From IMG/VR virus record IMGVR_UViG_3300028030_000435, positions 1 through 33,459 of that record: 33,459 nt of DNA; one strand, 5' to 3'. This DNA is from a virus. The translations under genes and the position numbers were made by a program. A model generated the notes under the pieces. The model had not been told where the DNA came from. It saw only the letters and a program-made list of their open reading frames with translations, and did not search any database. Below, piece by piece: positions 1 through 7,221 of this stretch (position 1 is its first letter; the number at the start of each line of letters is the position of its first letter).

Positions 1-360
1 AATGATTACAATTATATTAATTGCTAAAAGTAAATAAACAACGGACATATATTTATTTACTTTTTCTAAATAAAACCAAAGCGAAATAATAAACAATAAA
101 AAAGACAGGACTAATGAAAGTTTGATTGATTTACCAATTTGTTTATACTTATTCATCTGATGTTTTGCTATTGACAGCTCTCTTTCTTCAAAAATAGATA
201 AATTTCTTTTTTGTTTTTGGTCAAGCAAATACACAATTTTGTCTTTTTTGTCCAGAATAAATGCATATAAAACGGTAAAAACAGTAGCCCCTATACCAAA
301 AAATCCAATTGATATTGAGTTAAATAAACTAAGGATATTTTCATTGTTGGTCGGAATCAT
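1..360 (-). CDS. Partial membrane protein, lysogeny-operon cargo
   Basis: A leftward reading frame starts with ATG at 360 and stays open to the window edge, so only the first 120 residues are seen. They contain a hydrophobic segment at about residues 12-36, a charged, probably helical stretch rich in Lys, Gln and Glu (about 37-80), and two more hydrophobic segments (about 82-102 and 108-120). It is therefore an inner-membrane protein with a cytoplasmic helical part. Its start overlaps the end of the 316-residue gene by 20 bases, which suggests translational coupling. I do not recognise the family. Co-transcription with the repressor makes a role in lysogeny, such as superinfection exclusion or phage defence, plausible, but this is inference from position only. 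Confidence 0.6.
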   Translation of the reverse strand, partial: MIPTNNENILSLFNSISIGFFGIGATVFTVLYAFILDKKDKIVYLLDQKQKRNLSIFEERELSIAKHQMNKYKQIGKSIKLSLVLSFLLFIISLWFYLEKVNKYMSVVYLLLAINIIVII

Positions 361-1291
361 AGGATGATAAATAGTTTTTCAGAATAGGTTCAAGCGTATT
401 CCTAATACATTCAATTTCGTAATAATCAGGGCATTCGTTTGTGTCTATTTCTGTTGCAAAGTTAAAAATTTCTTCGATAGTTTCTGAAATTTTTTGCTCA
501 TCTTCATTTAAAATCTCTTCTAATTTAATAGTTCTTTTGCCTATTTGTATATCTATTTTACGTTTATTGAAGTCATCCAGCATACTTTTGTCATTATAAA
601 ATTTTTGCAAAGCACTTATGGGAACATTCTGCAAAATGTATTTTTTCACTTTCTTTGAAACACTTTTTATTAGTGAATCTTGGCTGAAATATAAGGGTGC
701 TTCGCCTTCTTCTTCGTTTTCCAGCAATATAGTTAATTTTGGAATTCCGCTATTACTTTTATTTAGTCCTTCTGTTAAACTTTTAGGTTTAATATTTTTA
801 GGAACAATATTAAACACCTTTCTAAGAATTAACTTAGTAACAGTAATTACACTATTTGTTTCTTTATTAGGATCAACAAAAATAAGAACGACCCATTTTA
901 CTTTATCGTTTTTATCGCCATAGATATGTGGATATATTAAGAAAAAATATTTATCACTTCCTACTTTATCTTTTGGACTCAAATGCTTTATTTGTTCAGT
1001 TGTTTCAAGATACCTGTCATCAGTGCCAAATGTATAAGCAGTTGCCTGAACAAGTATTCCCGGATCATTATCCGGAAAAACTACATCGTGAAGGGTTATG
1101 TTGCTTATCCCAATTCTAATGTTTTTTAAGCGTTTCTTTTTAGAAATTGGTTTAAATTCTCGTCCTTTTTTCCGTAAGAAATTTATTAGGTCATTTTTGG
1201 TATAGGTAGGACCTTCAAATGGGAAAGTGTTTTTTTCGTTGATTTCGTCGGATACAAATACGGGAATTGAAATAGGAACATTTGATTTCAT
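341..1291 (-). CDS. Unrecognised 316-residue protein, lysogeny-operon cargo
   Basis: A soluble, lysine-rich protein of 316 residues with no signal peptide or membrane segment. I recognise no catalytic motif. It has a beta-rich centre (about residues 60-160, including a stretch beginning KWVVLIFVDP) and an acidic helical C-terminus (about 240-316). It starts 26 bases after the repressor stop with no promoter visible in the gap, so it is probably transcribed with the repressor in the lysogen. The downstream membrane-protein gene overlaps its last codons. A soluble plus membrane pair expressed from a prophage repressor operon is a common arrangement for immunity or defence cargo. The gene is more AT-rich than the transposition genes, as expected for a late-acquired moron. 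Confidence 0.65.
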   Translation of the reverse strand: MKSNVPISIPVFVSDEINEKNTFPFEGPTYTKNDLINFLRKKGREFKPISKKKRLKNIRIGISNITLHDVVFPDNDPGILVQATAYTFGTDDRYLETTEQIKHLSPKDKVGSDKYFFLIYPHIYGDKNDKVKWVVLIFVDPNKETNSVITVTKLILRKVFNIVPKNIKPKSLTEGLNKSNSGIPKLTILLENEEEGEAPLYFSQDSLIKSVSKKVKKYILQNVPISALQKFYNDKSMLDDFNKRKIDIQIGKRTIKLEEILNEDEQKISETIEEIFNFATEIDTNECPDYYEIECIRNTLEPILKNYLSSYDSDQQ

Positions 1292-1317
1292 AATATAGGT
1301 ATTTTGGGTTTATAAGC

Positions 1318-2013
1318 TTATTCCAACCGTATCACCCCCACAATCAAAGCAAGGCCGTCCACTTCATCTTTGGGGACTTCAAAAGGCGGGTAATCTTTAT
1401 TATCTGATTTAAGTATCAATGTATGTTCGTCCGGTCCCTTCAAAATACGTTTTACCAAAATACCCTGCGATTTGGTGGCTATAATATGCGGTTTGTTCCA
1501 TTGTATAAAGCCACTCTCGGTAATGATCGTAGCGGCAACAATGTCACCGCTGTTATATTTCGGATACATTGAGTTGCCATAAACTTCTATCATAAAATCA
1601 ACCTTCCGGTGTCTAAACTTCGGAATGGTGTAATATTCCTTCACATCTTGCTCTTTAATGGCAAAGTCTGCATTACCAAATCCGGCAACCGCCGTTTCAT
1701 CTACCAATGGTATGGCTTTTATATTTTGGTCACCCTTAACCGGAACCGCCACCGGTAAGTCCGGCTGCGCATCCGACTTTAACATAGATCCTTTACCGGT
1801 TAATAGCCATTCGGGGTTATATTGTTGAAAATTCTCAACTATTTTAGAAATCCATTTACTTTGAATATCACTACCCTTATTTAAAGCTCTACTTAAAACA
1901 CCTTTACTTGCACCAATCCTATTTTCAAGAGCGGTAATTTTAATTCCTTCATTATCACATATTTGCTTTATTCTATCAAGAGTAGTTTCCATTTTGTTGA
2001 AATTTATCATCAA
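1318..2013 (-). CDS. CI/LexA-like phage repressor with S24 self-cleavage domain
   Basis: Master repressor that should bind the adjacent operators, hold the early promoter off in the lysogen and be inactivated by RecA-stimulated self-cleavage. An N-terminal XRE-like helix-turn-helix covers about residues 10-60. The C-terminal S24 domain has the nucleophile in GNSMYP (Ser148) and the general base in ILVKRI (Lys188), with a probable Ala110-Gly111 cleavage site in the linker. The longest frame begins at 2013, but the Met at 1992 (residue 8, METTLDRI) looks more like a natural start and would leave the second operator in the leader. It is divergent from the transposition operon, as repressor c is in Mu, although Mu c lacks an S24 domain. 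Confidence 0.9.
   Translation of the reverse strand: MMINFNKMETTLDRIKQICDNEGIKITALENRIGASKGVLSRALNKGSDIQSKWISKIVENFQQYNPEWLLTGKGSMLKSDAQPDLPVAVPVKGDQNIKAIPLVDETAVAGFGNADFAIKEQDVKEYYTIPKFRHRKVDFMIEVYGNSMYPKYNSGDIVAATIITESGFIQWNKPHIIATKSQGILVKRILKGPDEHTLILKSDNKDYPPFEVPKDEVDGLALIVGVIRLE
1824..1839. promoter_or_regulatory. Operator copy inside the repressor gene
   Basis: GTTGAAAATTCTCAAC, a perfect 5-bp inverted repeat (GTTGA, 6-base spacer, TCAAC). It matches the promoter operator at 15 of 16 positions and shares the following TAT. It lies within codons of the repressor itself, about 200 bp from the promoter. It may be an auxiliary site for repressor looping or a roadblock; chance similarity is unlikely but not excluded. 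Confidence 0.55.
1996..2011. promoter_or_regulatory. Imperfect operator overlapping the repressor start
   Basis: GTTGAAATTTATCATC resembles the main operator (left half exact, right half TCATC instead of TCAAC). Its centre is 29 bp from the centre of the promoter operator. It overlaps the first codons of the longest repressor frame, or the leader if translation begins at 1992, so it is well placed for autoregulation. Confidence 0.5.
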
Positions 2014-2017
2014 AAGC

Positions 2018-2048
2018 TTGCATAGTTGAAAATTATCAACTATATTTG
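2018..2048 (+). promoter_or_regulatory. Early promoter of the transposition operon
   Basis: TTG (2018-2020), a 20-base spacer and TATATTTG (2041-2048) match the Bacteroidota promoter form TTG-N19-21-TAnnTTTG. Transcription would begin near 2055, leaving a leader of about 20 bases before the small regulator gene at 2075. The main operator lies across it. Confidence 0.75.
2022..2043. promoter_or_regulatory. Main repressor operator over the early promoter
   Basis: A perfect 8-bp inverted repeat, ATAGTTGA (2022-2029) and TCAACTAT (2036-2043), separated by 6 bases. It fills the space between the -33 and -7 elements of the early promoter and overlaps the -7 box, so a bound repressor would block RNA polymerase directly. 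The core 16 bp recurs at two other sites nearby. Confidence 0.75.
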
Positions 2049-2074
2049 CGGTATTATTCTAACAATACAAAAGT

Positions 2075-2272
2075 ATGAAAAAAAAGCTTTTTACAGACCG
2101 CCAGTATAAAATAATTAAAATGAACTATACAAACTTGGCTCAAAAGCATTTTGTACATCCAAGTTATGTAAAGCTTATTGCGACAGGTCAACGCCCTACC
2201 AATAGCGAACGGGCAAAAGCCATAATGAAAGATTTAAAGGCACTTGTAAAACTTTTGGAAGCTGAAAATTAA
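2075..2272 (+). CDS. Small Cro/Ner-like DNA-binding protein
   Basis: A basic protein of 65 residues, the first gene of the early operon. Residues about 18-50 look like a helix-turn-helix (NLAQKHFVHPSYV followed by a recognition-like segment with a GQRPT turn). By position it corresponds to ner in Mu or cro in lambdoid phages: made early, it would turn down the repressor or early promoter. It ends 4 bases before the transposase start. The sequence is too short and divergent for a firm family assignment. Confidence 0.65.
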   Translation: MKKKLFTDRQYKIIKMNYTNLAQKHFVHPSYVKLIATGQRPTNSERAKAIMKDLKALVKLLEAEN

Positions 2273-2276
2273 GCCT

Positions 2277-4346
2277 ATGAAACCGGCATATAATAATATC
2301 ATCAAAATAGGTAAAAGCTACTGGATTTCGCAGGATACGCTGAAAAAATCACTTGGTATTTCAGATAAATATCTTGAAATATGCAGGGTAAGGTTCAAAA
2401 AAAGCGTTCCCCCGTCCTTGCAAAATACCGCCGTATTCCCGGACACCGGCAAAAGCTGGCGTTGGACACGGCAAAACGGCCGCTTTTACTATTGCTATGA
2501 TGTCATACCCGACCGTTCGCCTGCTTTTTATCGCACCGCACTGGGCGATGTGGCAGATGCTTACAACAAACTGCAAGAAGAACGTAAAAACAATGCTGCC
2601 GAAAACCTAAACAACAGGTTTATGAGGTTTGTTACCGATACCTATAATATATATATGTCTGCCTACGGCTATCCGCATACGCAAAACAAGTCGCAACAGG
2701 AAAAGCTGTCAATGGCGGCAGCAACACTCGAATTTGCCGTTCGTTACCGCAACGAACACCCCGATATGAGCGACAGCGCCGTGTGTAAAGCAGTAGCGGG
2801 TTTGATTGACCGGCACAATTTGTCCTACATTCCTTCGCACTACAAGAAGCTTAAACAAAAGCTCAAAAGATACGATGCCGGCGAAAGCATTACAGAGATT
2901 ATCCGCCTGCCCCGTGCCGGGAACAACAACTCACTACTATACAACGACCCGGAAGTGATCAGCTGGGCAATACAACTGCGACAAATGCCCCAAAACTATA
3001 CCAACGAATTTATCATCCGCAAGGTGTCCGATATGTGTCGCCGTGCCGATAAACCGGTGCCGTCGCGCCGTTGGTTCGGACAAAACATTTTTGAAAAACA
3101 AGAAATCAAATACCTGACTGCCGTCAACCGCTTTGGTTCCAACACACGTGGCAGTAAAGTATATGAAGGATATGTGCCCATACAAAACGCCTTGTTTGCC
3201 GGCGATGCTTGGCAGGTCGATGCTACGCGCGTCAATTTAATTGCTCATAAAACTGCCGAAGGCAAACAGGCGTTTCTTTTTATGATAGTTGTGCGTGACG
3301 TGCATTCGGGTGACATACTCGGTTACCATTTTGATTATAAAGAAGACCGTTGGAGTGTGCTGAATGCCGTTAAAATGGCGGTACAAGAAGCCGGTTATTT
3401 ACCCTATCAGTTGGTATTTGACCGCTTTCCGGGACACAATACACCGGAGGCAAAAGAGTTTTTGGCACATCTTGACAAGCTCAAAGTAAACGTCACTTTT
3501 ACGCATAAAGCCACCGGTAAGGCACAACTCGAACGTTGGTTTGGCACCCTGCAAACCGTTTTTATGCAAGAAAGCGAATACTACTACGGACAGGGCGTAC
3601 AATCTACACGGGAATATGCCCACCGCAGTCCCGAATATTTGAAACAAATCCGCAGAGATGCCCACAAAATCGGCTTTGATTTTATCAGGGCAACCCAAGA
3701 AGCGACCAAAATCATTGAGGCGTTTCGCAATACCCCGTATAGCTATTACTCTAAAAAACACCGCGATATAAACCAATCGCCAAAGCTGATGCACGCCGAA
3801 AGCGAAAAACCCAATGTAATCTGGGCAAAAGAACAAACCATCAGCCTGCTGTTCGGACACAAAAAAGAAGTGTCTATCAGTCACGAGGGCTATATCGTAA
3901 CGGATATTTACAAAACCGAACACGTATTTAGAGTAGATGATTTCAATATCATCAAAAACCACAAACGCATTTGGGTCAGCTATGATTTAGAAGACTTATC
4001 CAAAGTAGATTTGTTTGTCAAGCACGACAATCTGTATGCCTATATCGGCACAGCCCCTGCCTTTAAACGGGTTCAGGTTTACGGGCCGCAAGCAGAATTT
4101 AACCGCTTGGCAAAGGCCAAACAGCGAAACAAACAGATTGAAGAACAGCGTCAAGCGGCATTGGCCGAAAAAACGGCGTTGGCAGACGAAACCGATTTGC
4201 TAATGGGACGCTTTACCGACAAAAATACCAAAGAAGAAACCGAAACGGCACTATTGCAAGCCGCAGGCGACGAAATGCCCGCCCAAGTGCCGGAAATACC
4301 CGAAGAAGATATTGACTTTGTGTCAATGACCATAAATAAGTATTAA
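2277..4346 (+). CDS. MuA-like DDE transposase
   Basis: Transposase that would cut the phage ends and join them to target DNA for integration and replicative transposition. It has 689 residues against 663 for MuA. The N-terminal part (about 1-280) holds DNA-binding helices. The catalytic core has Asp315 (WQVDATRV), Asp382 (VFDRFPG) and Glu419 (KAQLERWFG), the DDE triad of the RNase H-like fold. A beta-barrel-like region follows (about 500-610), then a charged coiled stretch (about 610-650) and an acidic tail that may contact the MuB-like partner encoded 18 bases downstream. There is no frameshift and all key residues are present, so it should be active. Confidence 0.95.
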   Translation: MKPAYNNIIKIGKSYWISQDTLKKSLGISDKYLEICRVRFKKSVPPSLQNTAVFPDTGKSWRWTRQNGRFYYCYDVIPDRSPAFYRTALGDVADAYNKLQEERKNNAAENLNNRFMRFVTDTYNIYMSAYGYPHTQNKSQQEKLSMAAATLEFAVRYRNEHPDMSDSAVCKAVAGLIDRHNLSYIPSHYKKLKQKLKRYDAGESITEIIRLPRAGNNNSLLYNDPEVISWAIQLRQMPQNYTNEFIIRKVSDMCRRADKPVPSRRWFGQNIFEKQEIKYLTAVNRFGSNTRGSKVYEGYVPIQNALFAGDAWQVDATRVNLIAHKTAEGKQAFLFMIVVRDVHSGDILGYHFDYKEDRWSVLNAVKMAVQEAGYLPYQLVFDRFPGHNTPEAKEFLAHLDKLKVNVTFTHKATGKAQLERWFGTLQTVFMQESEYYYGQGVQSTREYAHRSPEYLKQIRRDAHKIGFDFIRATQEATKIIEAFRNTPYSYYSKKHRDINQSPKLMHAESEKPNVIWAKEQTISLLFGHKKEVSISHEGYIVTDIYKTEHVFRVDDFNIIKNHKRIWVSYDLEDLSKVDLFVKHDNLYAYIGTAPAFKRVQVYGPQAEFNRLAKAKQRNKQIEEQRQAALAEKTALADETDLLMGRFTDKNTKEETETALLQAAGDEMPAQVPEIPEEDIDFVSMTINKY

Positions 4347-4364
4347 CCCCTAAATGAAGTTGTT

Positions 4365-5300
4365 ATGAATGACTTACAAAAACAAAAGATTGTAGAAGCC
4401 ATCGCCAAAGAGGAACGCCGCTTGGGCTCTGCCCGTGCGGTTGCCAATAAGTGCGATGTATCTGCCGCTACAATCAGTCAAATGAAAAATGCCAAATGGG
4501 AGCTGATCCGTCAGTCGCTTTGGCAAAAAGTAGCCGCCCGGCTCGGTGTGGCATATTCGCAGTGGCAAATCGCCCCGGATATTACCAATACACGCACGCT
4601 GACACAAGTGTTTAGCGATGCCAAAAACGACCGGCTTTTTATAGCCGTATCGCACAAAGCCGGAAGCGGAAAAACAGAAGCTGCCAAACAATACGCGGCA
4701 CAACACACCGACCAAGCCGTGTATTTCACACAAGCGCGTGAATGGGCAAAGCGTGAGTTTTTGCTCAACGCCTTTCAAACCTTCGGGATTGAAACCCCAC
4801 GTGGCATTGTTAGTATTGACAAGCTCGGGCAACGTTTGATTGACTTTTTCAACGAACGTGTGCATCTGTCACCGGTGTGGATCATCGATGAAGCCGACAA
4901 GCTCAAACCGTCAGCATTACGCTTTATCATTACCTTTTACAACCAACTGGAAGATAAGGCCGGTATGGTTATTCTCGGCACAGACGCTCTGAAAAAAGAA
5001 ATTAACCGCGGCGTCAGGCTCAACAAAAAGGGCTATGATGAGATTGCCAGCCGTTTTGGTCGTAACTTCATCAGCTTGGTAGGTGCTACCAAAAGCGATG
5101 TATATGCTATTTGCCGTGCCAACGGTATTGAAGACAAGCAAAAAGCCACCGATATTTTTAACGAAGCCCAACCGGTTCAGGTCAAAGTGGAACACACCGG
5201 CGGTATCTCGTTTATCAAAGTCGTGGAAGACTTTCGACGCATCAAACGCATTATCAAACGTGAACTCATAAAACAACGTCGCTATGAAAAAACAGCCTAA
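4365..5300 (+). CDS. MuB-like AAA+ target-DNA activator ATPase
   Basis: ATP-dependent DNA-binding protein that in Mu selects target DNA and stimulates the transposase. It has 311 residues (MuB 312). An N-terminal helix-turn-helix (about 10-45) precedes the AAA+ core: Walker A KAGSGKT (Lys103) and Walker B VWIIDEAD (Asp175-Glu176), with a sensor-like VILGTD near 202. The basic C-terminus (about 270-311) is lysine- and arginine-rich. It follows the transposase gene directly and its last 17 bases overlap the next ORF. Confidence 0.92.
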   Translation: MNDLQKQKIVEAIAKEERRLGSARAVANKCDVSAATISQMKNAKWELIRQSLWQKVAARLGVAYSQWQIAPDITNTRTLTQVFSDAKNDRLFIAVSHKAGSGKTEAAKQYAAQHTDQAVYFTQAREWAKREFLLNAFQTFGIETPRGIVSIDKLGQRLIDFFNERVHLSPVWIIDEADKLKPSALRFIITFYNQLEDKAGMVILGTDALKKEINRGVRLNKKGYDEIASRFGRNFISLVGATKSDVYAICRANGIEDKQKATDIFNEAQPVQVKVEHTGGISFIKVVEDFRRIKRIIKRELIKQRRYEKTA

Positions 5301-5589
5301 TTTTTACTTTAATAAAAGCAAGTTATTATTGGTTTTACTCAATGACAATTTGAAACCCATAGGAGGCTATGGCGGTAATTTGGCCTTGAAAAAGTATCAT
5401 GAACTTACGGCAAAAAAGCCTGTCAAACCATCCAGAATAGATCTACTAAACGAGATTGAGCTCTGCAAGTCCGTTTTGTTAAATAATATTGAGCTTCCTC
5501 AAGATTTGCGAATAGATTACCAAAAACGCTACCGAACGGCTAAAAAAAAGCTGGAATTAATTGAAAATAAACTTGTTAAAACCCTTTAA
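5284..5589 (+). CDS. Unrecognised 101-residue early protein
   Basis: A basic protein of 101 residues starting inside the last codons of the MuB-like gene (17-base overlap), which indicates tight coupling. It has a hydrophobic patch near residues 14-20, a Gly-rich turn (GGYGG, about 27-31) and a helical lysine-rich C-terminal half. There is no membrane helix long enough to span. I do not recognise it. Position suggests an accessory transposition or early regulatory protein. Confidence 0.6.
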   Translation: MKKQPNFYFNKSKLLLVLLNDNLKPIGGYGGNLALKKYHELTAKKPVKPSRIDLLNEIELCKSVLLNNIELPQDLRIDYQKRYRTAKKKLELIENKLVKTL

Positions 5590-5590
5590 A

Positions 5591-6241
5591 ATGACCAAAA
5601 CTTACACCCAAATTAAAAGAAAAGACTTTTGGTATGACGAAACCGGCATTGCCATTCCGGTTAATCGAATCACCAAAGCAGAGAAACTGGCCGAACGAAA
5701 AAGCGGCCAAATTGTCAAAAAAGCGATCGATTTAAACAAGCGTTTAAAGTCGTTTAAACGCTATTTAAAACAGGCCGTTATGGACGTTTACGAGGCTTTT
5801 TTAAATGAAAATGGTGGAAAGGTTAAAGAAAATTATAAGGGGAATTTCACCCTTTACAACTTTGATCGGTCTATCAAAATTGAAGTGAATATCAGTGAGC
5901 CAATCGACTTTGACGACATCACTATTCAATTGGCACAAGAGAAATTACAAGAATTTTTATCAAAAAATATAAATTCTAAAAATGAATTTATCAAAGAGCT
6001 GGTACTCGATGCCTTCAAAACCCGCCGCGGCAAACTCGACAGCAAACGGGTGTTGAACCTGACCCGTTGGGTACAAAAGGTAAATGACCCGCTATTTACC
6101 GAGGCTGTCGAGCTGATAAACAAATCTATCCGCCGCAAACCCAGCAAAACCTATTATAAGGTCTTTGTCAAGGACGACGAAGGGCAATATCAAAATATTG
6201 AGTTGAACTTCAGTAACGTAAAAGCCGAAAGTAATGACTAA
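5591..6241 (+). CDS. DUF3164-family protein
   Basis: A 216-residue member of the DUF3164 family, which recurs in the early region of Mu-like phages; its biochemical role is unknown to me. The family pattern is visible: an N-terminal YDETG.A.PV strand motif, a coiled lysine-rich helix (about 35-65), a Gly-Lys turn with FTLYNFDRSIKIEV (about 85-100), a DAFKTRRGKLDSKRVLNL motif (about 138-155), and a C-terminal SKTYYKVF strand. A longer frame begins with TTG at 5561, but the ATG at 5591, two bases after the previous stop, is the better start. The next gene overlaps its end by 8 bases. Confidence 0.85.
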   Translation: MTKTYTQIKRKDFWYDETGIAIPVNRITKAEKLAERKSGQIVKKAIDLNKRLKSFKRYLKQAVMDVYEAFLNENGGKVKENYKGNFTLYNFDRSIKIEVNISEPIDFDDITIQLAQEKLQEFLSKNINSKNEFIKELVLDAFKTRRGKLDSKRVLNLTRWVQKVNDPLFTEAVELINKSIRRKPSKTYYKVFVKDDEGQYQNIELNFSNVKAESND

Positions 6242-6458
6242 TATGATAGGCAAAGTCAAAGGAAAAACGGCACCGGTAAGGGCATCTTATATTAGCATCA
6301 CTATTATTAACAACAGTGTGATAAAGGTTAACGGCAAATACCTGATTCGCACCTTGGGCAACGACTGGATGCGCCAGGAGGCCGTATGGGCGGACGATGA
6401 AATTGATGCGGCTAAAAAAATTATCCGAGATTTAAATAAAAACCGCAAAAAAGCCTGA
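6234..6458 (+). CDS. Small unrecognised early protein
   Basis: A protein of 74 residues, overlapping the DUF3164 gene by 8 bases (an alternative ATG lies at 6243). It is basic, with a beta-like N-terminal half and a helical C-terminus (DEIDAAKKIIRDLNKNRKK). No known motif is seen. It is the last early gene before the tRNA-like segment at 6470. Confidence 0.55.
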   Translation: MTNMIGKVKGKTAPVRASYISITIINNSVIKVNGKYLIRTLGNDWMRQEAVWADDEIDAAKKIIRDLNKNRKKA

Positions 6459-6469
6459 ACCTTATAAAA

Positions 6470-6514
6470 TCCCGTGTGTGCGTCAGTCATCCGGTCTCGC
6501 AACCCGGCACGGGA
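6470..6514 (+). other. tRNA-like remnant (acceptor stem plus one arm)
   Basis: TCCCGTG (6470-6476) pairs perfectly with CACGGGA (6508-6514), a 7-bp acceptor-like stem. Between them is CCGGT-CTCGCAA-CCCGG (6491-6507), which folds as a stem with a 7-base loop. The loop has the pattern of an anticodon loop (C, T33, then CGC, A, A), but it also aligns loosely with the true T-arm at 7175-7191. Only 14 bases separate the acceptor strand from this arm, so a complete tRNA is not present. The last 12 bases belong to a 16-bp direct repeat shared with 7187-7202. Confidence 0.4.
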
Positions 6515-6531
6515 ACTACAAAGTAAAAGAT

Positions 6532-6954
6532 ATGAAAGAAACCATAATAATTGAAATTGAATTACCGGATTTCAAAGAAAAAGTAATCCCGGTAAGTAGT
6601 CACAGGGAAACCCGCAGGGTATATGTAAACGGGGAGCTGTTATATTCAGAAAAGATAAAATATTCAGAGTATTACCAGCCCGATGGGCACCCTGTATTAG
6701 AAGGTTTGTTTGATTGGTTGTCAAGGTTTAAAAAAACTAATAACCGAAAACAGGTTAGAGAGGGCGGAAAGCATTCTGTCGGCTTTGTCAGGATAAGTTT
6801 TTTGAAGCGCTTCTACTTCTTTTTGAAGTTTTTGAAGTTCAAGCTCAAAGCTTTGTTCCAATGCAGTAAAACCACCAATACGGACAAGGTCAAAGGCTTC
6901 CACGTGAAGCGTAAGACTACAATAACTGGCCCCCAAACCAAAAGTAAGAGATGA
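6532..6954 (+). CDS. Small protein, probably 3'-truncated by an antisense insertion
   Basis: ATG at 6532 opens a 140-codon frame. The first 65-70 residues look like a genuine small protein: alternating strands (TIIIEIELP), a basic turn and a YVNGELLY strand. The rest is the reverse complement of the leftward winged-helix gene that ends at 6721, and is rich in Phe and Lys in an implausible way. The native gene probably ended near 6735 and lost its stop when the antisense gene arrived; a 7-A run at 6730-6736 could mark the break. It is a hypothetical protein with an unreliable C-terminus. Confidence 0.4.
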   Translation: MKETIIIEIELPDFKEKVIPVSSHRETRRVYVNGELLYSEKIKYSEYYQPDGHPVLEGLFDWLSRFKKTNNRKQVREGGKHSVGFVRISFLKRFYFFLKFLKFKLKALFQCSKTTNTDKVKGFHVKRKTTITGPQTKSKR

Positions 6955-7113
6955 TATGAGACCTTTGCGTTCAAAATATTCCAATAGGGCAATGAGTTGG
7001 TCTAAATCCATTTCCAATTCAAAAGCAAGTTCACGTGGATTAAATGAGAGTTTTGTGAGGTGGTGTTCCGTAAGAGCTTTCAGTGCTTGCTCTTTTAGTT
7101 CTGGCGTAAACAT
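6721..7113 (-). CDS. Antisense winged-helix-like small protein
   Basis: A 130-residue protein encoded against the direction of the whole early operon. Residues about 5-60 look like a winged helix (FNPRELAFELEMDLDQLIALLEYFERKGLI). A strand region follows, then a coiled coil (about 80-110, repeated Leu/Glu/Lys heptads). Similar small proteins are frequent in Bacteroidota genomes as I recall them, but no function is known to me. It has its own leftward promoter-like box and a perfect inverted repeat just upstream, so it looks like an independently and self-regulated cargo gene. It lies between two tRNA-like fragments that share a direct repeat. Confidence 0.65.
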   Translation of the reverse strand: MFTPELKEQALKALTEHHLTKLSFNPRELAFELEMDLDQLIALLEYFERKGLISSLTFGLGASYCSLTLHVEAFDLVRIGGFTALEQSFELELQKLQKEVEALQKTYPDKADRMLSALSNLFSVISFFKP

Positions 7114-7154
7114 ATCACTACAATTTTAAATGGTTAGTAAACAAATGTAGTGAT
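7114..7154 (-). promoter_or_regulatory. Promoter and 9-bp inverted repeat of the antisense gene
   Basis: ATCACTACA (7114-7122) and TGTAGTGAT (7146-7154) form a perfect 9-bp inverted repeat. On the minus strand TACATTTG (7149-7142) matches the TAnnTTTG -7 box and overlaps one arm; the other arm abuts the start codon at 7113. No good TTG is seen at -33. The layout fits autorepression, or a hairpin in the mRNA leader. Confidence 0.5.
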
Positions 7155-7174
7155 TTTTCCCGACAGGCAGACAC

Positions 7175-7199
7175 CCGGGTTCGAGTCCCGGCACGGGAA
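7175..7199 (+). other. 3' end of a tRNA (T-arm and acceptor strand)
   Basis: CCGGG-TTCGAGT-CCCGG (7175-7191) is a canonical tRNA T-arm. CACGGGA (7192-7198) and a discriminator-like A follow, with no encoded CCA. The matching 5' acceptor strand TCCCGTG is absent here and occurs instead at 6470-6476, 700 bp upstream. The segment is therefore a tRNA 3' fragment, not a complete gene. Confidence 0.55.
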
Positions 7200-7221
7200 C
7201 TAAACTTTAAAACAAGGCAAT

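Noticed and set aside
6470-6514. Complete tRNA-Ala gene with CGC anticodon
   Set aside because: The loop fits an anticodon loop, but T-arm and variable loop are missing and only 45 bases lie between acceptor ends. It is reported as a remnant.
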